Shown one piece after another: positions 6,241-8,652 of a stretch of 8,652 bases of DNA. Each line of letters starts with the position of its first letter. The first letter of the stretch is position 1. The notes beneath the pieces are model-generated. The model searched no databases. It worked only from the letters and a program-made list of their open reading frames with translations, and had not been told where the DNA came from. Where the stretch lies: NCBI GenBank assembly GCA_035490315.1, contig DATHET010000086.1, positions 1 to 8,652 on the forward strand, given 5' to 3'. A program made the translations under genes and the position numbers. Origin of the DNA: JADJQU01 sp035490315 (lineage in GTDB: Bacteria > Planctomycetota > UBA1135 > GCA-002686595).

Positions 6241-7224
6241 TCAGGCCAGGGCCGGAGCGTGCTCGGCGCGCAGCCAGGTCAACAGATCCTGCATGTCGCG
6301 AGGCAAGGGCGCCTCGAACACGAGGCGTTCGCCCGTCACCGGATGATCGAACTCGAGCTTCGCAGCGTGCAGCGCCTGTCGGCCGATCTGCGGAGCTGAC
6401 TTCGCCAAGGGCACGCGCACGGGCCCGGGATGCTTGTACATGCGGTCGCCGACGATCGGCAGGCCGATGTGCAACATGTGGGCGCGGATCTGGTGCGTGC
6501 GTCCGGTCTTCGGTTGGCAATCGAGCAGCGCGAAGCCGCGCATGCGCTCGCGCACCAGGTAGAACGTCGACGCGGCGCGGCCTTCGCCCTCGGGCACGAC
6601 CATGCGCTTCTGCGGCGCCTTGGGATTGCGGTCGAGAGCGGCTTCGATCCAATCGGAATCGAAGCGCGGCTCGTTGTGCACGATCGCGGTGTAGGTCTTC
6701 TGCACGGAGCGCGCGCGGAACTGGCTCAGCAATCCTTCGGAAGCAGCCTCGGTGCGAGCCAGCACCATCAAGCCGCTGGTGCCCGCGTCGAGGCGGTGCA
6801 CGATGCCCGGACGATCGCGGCCCTGCTGGCTCGGCATCACTCCGAACTCGCGCAGTGCGAGCTCGCTGACCGTCGCTCCGCGCAGGGTCGGCGTCGGGTG
6901 CGCGAGCATGCCCGCCGGCTTGTTGATCACGATCAGATGCTCGTCGGAAAAAATCACCGGCAGCGTGACCGCGGTCGGGTCCTCGAGGCGTTGAGCCTCG
7001 CGTTCGCGCAACTCGACCTCGAGCTGCGAGCCGGTCTTGACGATCACGCCCGGCTTGGTCGGGACCAGGCCGTCGACGCGCACTGCACCTTCGGAGATCC
7101 AGGACTGGATGCGGGTCCTGGAAATGTCGGGCATCAGGAGGGCGAGGCAGCGATCCAGGCGCGAGCCGTCCTGCTCGCTGGTCACGCTGAATTTCTGGAC
7201 TTCTGCCGGGGGGGATTTCGTCAT
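6241..7224 (-). CDS. rluD: RluA/RluD-family ribosomal large-subunit pseudouridine synthase
   Basis: These cytoplasmic enzymes convert specific uridines of RNA to pseudouridine; RluD acts on helix 69 of 23S rRNA. From the ATG at 7224 the protein has 327 residues, very close to E. coli RluD (326). An N-terminal S4-like RNA-binding domain (about 18-72, with SRLDRCLALL and SRTRIQSWI) is followed by the catalytic domain: NKPAGMLAHPT (101-111), GIVHRLDAGTSGLMVLART with catalytic Asp146 (140-158), and QPKTGRTHQIRAHM (237-250). The frame is open to an upstream ATG at 7323, but the 33 extra residues do not look like family sequence and M34 begins just before the S4 domain, so the internal start is preferred. 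No Shine-Dalgarno precedes it. The rluD symbol is by resemblance of the catalytic block and the domain order; RluA or RluC specificity is possible. The gene is divergent from the SUMF-fold gene and convergent with the unknown exported protein. Confidence 0.93.
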   Translation of the reverse strand: MTKSPPAEVQKFSVTSEQDGSRLDRCLALLMPDISRTRIQSWISEGAVRVDGLVPTKPGVIVKTGSQLEVELREREAQRLEDPTAVTLPVIFSDEHLIVINKPAGMLAHPTPTLRGATVSELALREFGVMPSQQGRDRPGIVHRLDAGTSGLMVLARTEAASEGLLSQFRARSVQKTYTAIVHNEPRFDSDWIEAALDRNPKAPQKRMVVPEGEGRAASTFYLVRERMRGFALLDCQPKTGRTHQIRAHMLHIGLPIVGDRMYKHPGPVRVPLAKSAPQIGRQALHAAKLEFDHPVTGERLVFEAPLPRDMQDLLTWLRAEHAPALA

Positions 7225-7354
7225 TTTGGAGAGTTCGAGGATCGCAGACTTCGGGCGCAAAGGGGAGGAGAAGGTGGATCTTGGGACACAATTGATCCGC
7301 TTGCTCGACTCCAAGGCTGTCATGCGGTCCAGTTACTGACGAAAAGAATTCGAC

Positions 7355-7360
7355 TAGCTT
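7355..7360 (+). promoter_or_regulatory. Candidate -10 box TAGCTT for the SUMF-fold gene
   Basis: TAGCTT is preceded by CGAC and shares the CTAG core with the TAGAAT boxes. A poor -35 candidate TTACTG (7333-7338) lies 16 nt upstream. Use of this box would give a leader of roughly 55-60 nt including the AGGAGG site. A second possible box, TAACCT at 7392-7397, would give a shorter leader. Confidence 0.3.
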
Positions 7361-7412
7361 GCCTGTCATGTCGGGGAGCAAATCGCTCGACTAACCTCTC
7401 ACCCACGCTCCC

Positions 7413-7418
7413 AGGAGG
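7413..7418 (+). promoter_or_regulatory. Shine-Dalgarno sequence AGGAGG
   Basis: A full-consensus AGGAGG ends 6 nt before the ATG at 7425. It decides that start and implies efficient ribosome loading on the SUMF-fold gene. Confidence 0.85.
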
Positions 7419-7424
7419 CGACCC

Positions 7425-8652
7425 ATGGCCCTGATTTTCTGCGCTTTGCTCCCGTTCAGCCTGATTGCCCAGGCACCCAAAGCGACGCCTCCGCCCGGCA
7501 TGGTGCTCATTCCTGGCGGGATCACCGCGATCGGAACGGAGCGCGCGGAAGTCGAAAAGGCGGCAGAGGAAAGTGCGCCTCGATTCCTGAACCTGGCGAA
7601 CGAGACTCCGCAGTTCACGCGCGATGTCGATCCCTTCTTCCTCGGCGTGACCGAGGTCACCAACGAGCAGTTCAGGGAATTCGTGCAGGCGACCGGCGGG
7701 CGCCCGCCGGACTCCTGGGGCATGAAGGCGATCGACGAAGCAGCTCAGCAGTACGCGCTCGACGTCGGCGTCAAGCGCAATGCAGCTCGCGACTCGGGCA
7801 AGCCGATCCCCAAGTTCCCGGAGTTCGACCAGGTGGCCTGGTGGAACGACCACTGGAAGGGCGCCGCCTGGGAAGTGCCGAAGGACCAGGACACCCTGCC
7901 GGTCGGCTACGTCGATTACAGCGAGGCCGAGGCCTACGCGACCTGGGCGGGCGTGCGCTTGATGACCGAGTTCGAGTTCCAGCGCGCGGCGCGCGGCAAC
8001 ACGAAGAACAGCTATCCCTGGGGCGACAAGTGGGACCCGACGCTGTGCGCGAACGGCGGTCAGGGGCTGAAGAATGCCAAGCCCGTCGGAAGCTACGCCG
8101 GCGGCAAGACGCCTCAGGGCGTGTTCGACCTGTCGGGCAACGTGTGGGAGTGGACCTCGAGTCCCTTCGTCGAATACCCGGGCTTCAAGGTGATCAAGGT
8201 GAAGCGCAAGAACGACGTGCCGGTCGAAGGACTGGTCGCCTGGAACGCCGCGCAGCGCGTGGTCGTCGGCGGTTCCTACGCCACCGAGAGCCCTTCCGCG
8301 GCGCGCGTCGCGACGCGCCGGCCGACCGAGCAGGACCAGTCCGCGGAGGCGATGGGATTCCGCATCGCGGCGAGCACGATTCCCGGCGCGGACGTCGCGA
8401 GCGCCGTGCTGCGCGAGGGAGCGTCGCGCTGGCCGTTGGACGCGAAGCACGACGAGACCAAGGCGGTGATCTGCGACCGCTGGCAGGTGAAGCCCGGCAA
8501 GGCCAGCGTCGCGGGCTACGCGATGATCTCGAGCTACGAGTACGTCGTGTTCGTCCCGGCGATCGGGCTCGATTTCACTTCACTCGGGCAGATGGAAATC
8601 GCGTCGCTCGACAAGGGTCCGATTCCGATGGGCGTGGTGGCGACGAGCAAGG
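7425..8652 (+). CDS. Exported SUMF1/formylglycine-generating-enzyme-fold protein, 3' partial
   Basis: The open frame runs off the window after 409 codons. Residues 1-15 (MALIFCALLPFSLIA, then Gln16) form a short signal peptide without a basic n-region, so the protein is probably exported. The SUMF/FGE domain spans about 25-315: GMVLIPGG (25-32), FFLGVTEVTNEQFREF (71-86), LPVGYVDYSEAEAYATWAG (158-176), LMTEFEFQRAARG (179-191), YPWGD (197-201), FDLSGNVWEWTSS (234-246), VVGGSY (280-285) and GFRIA (311-315). In true formylglycine-generating enzymes two cysteines lie in the segment after GGSY. Here that segment (RVATRR, 294-299) has none and GFRIA replaces the common GFRCA, so sulfatase maturation is unlikely; a binding or other oxidative role is open. 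After the domain, at least 90 further residues (320-409) continue with no motif I recognise. The start is set by AGGAGG. Confidence 0.88.
   Translation, partial: MALIFCALLPFSLIAQAPKATPPPGMVLIPGGITAIGTERAEVEKAAEESAPRFLNLANETPQFTRDVDPFFLGVTEVTNEQFREFVQATGGRPPDSWGMKAIDEAAQQYALDVGVKRNAARDSGKPIPKFPEFDQVAWWNDHWKGAAWEVPKDQDTLPVGYVDYSEAEAYATWAGVRLMTEFEFQRAARGNTKNSYPWGDKWDPTLCANGGQGLKNAKPVGSYAGGKTPQGVFDLSGNVWEWTSSPFVEYPGFKVIKVKRKNDVPVEGLVAWNAAQRVVVGGSYATESPSAARVATRRPTEQDQSAEAMGFRIAASTIPGADVASAVLREGASRWPLDAKHDETKAVICDRWQVKPGKASVAGYAMISSYEYVVFVPAIGLDFTSLGQMEIASLDKGPIPMGVVATSK

Larger units (their letters stand above)
7225..7424. other. Divergent intergenic region between the pseudouridine synthase and SUMF-fold genes
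   Basis: These 200 nt are the largest noncoding gap in the window and must hold the start signals of both flanking genes. For the plus strand they contain a TAGCTT box (7355-7360) and the Shine-Dalgarno at 7413-7418. The hexamer TCGACT occurs three times (7305, 7350, 7387). A small inverted repeat GGATC/GATCC (7276-7280, 7294-7298) surrounds an AT-richer core. I see no small ORF with a convincing start here and no recognisable riboswitch or RNA gene. Confidence 0.5.

Noticed and set aside
7225..7323. N-terminal extension of the pseudouridine synthase to an ATG at 7323
   Set aside because: The extra 33 residues resemble no family sequence, the protein from 7224 already matches the normal length, and the extension would use up half of the divergent promoter region.
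6430..7434. A 334-codon plus-strand frame antisense to the pseudouridine synthase
   Set aside because: It covers the catalytic and S4 regions of a well-supported enzyme on the other strand and shows no motif or start signal of its own.
7320..8450. A 376-codon minus-strand frame antisense to the SUMF-fold gene
   Set aside because: The plus strand encodes a full SUMF domain with a consensus Shine-Dalgarno; the antisense product is Arg/Ala/His-rich shadow sequence.
7425..8652. Calling the SUMF-fold gene a sulfatase-activating formylglycine-generating enzyme
   Set aside because: The cysteine pair expected after the GGSY motif is absent and no sulfatase gene is visible nearby.

Overview
This is a GC-rich, densely coding bacterial window with seven protein genes, two of them cut by the window edges. 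I see no rRNA, tRNA, CRISPR array, transposase or phage gene. The base composition, the secreted sulfatase-modifying-factor-type protein, the exported alpha/beta hydrolase with an extra C-terminal domain, and short signal peptides ending in Ala/Gly-Gln suggest a heterotrophic Planctomycetota-like bacterium. That placement is an inference from style and is not proven by any marker in the window.

Layout from left to right: (1) the 3' end of an Fe-S oxidoreductase of the cysteine-rich (CCG) class, + strand, up to 400; (2) an exported Ser-Asp-His alpha/beta hydrolase, 424-1749 +; (3) truD, tRNA pseudouridine-13 synthase, 1774-2994 -, convergent with the hydrolase; (4) an AMP-forming acyl-CoA synthetase, 3049-4611 +, divergent from truD; (5) an exported 498-residue protein of unknown function, 4657-6153 +; (6) an RluA/RluD-family rRNA pseudouridine synthase, 6241-7224 -, convergent with gene 5 and separated from it by a long near-perfect inverted repeat; (7) the start of an exported formylglycine-generating-enzyme/SUMF-fold protein, 7425 to the window end +, divergent from the pseudouridine synthase.

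The genes do not form an obvious pathway. Two are RNA-modification housekeeping genes on the minus strand, one activates carboxylic acids with CoA, one is a redox fragment, and three encode exported proteins. The strand changes mean most genes need their own promoter. Short TAGAAT/TAGAGT-type boxes sit just ahead of several starts. At truD and the hydrolase (and more weakly the synthetase) the box lies only 7-10 nt from the start codon with no Shine-Dalgarno, which suggests leaderless mRNAs. Genes 5 and 7 instead have longer leaders with strong Shine-Dalgarno sequences (AAGGAGA, AGGAGG).

I did not find a clear new multi-gene system. The items most worth a second look are the unknown exported protein with its His-rich segment, the 17-bp-arm palindrome, the apparent leaderless promoter pattern, and the unusual C-terminal extension and missing cysteines of the SUMF-fold protein.
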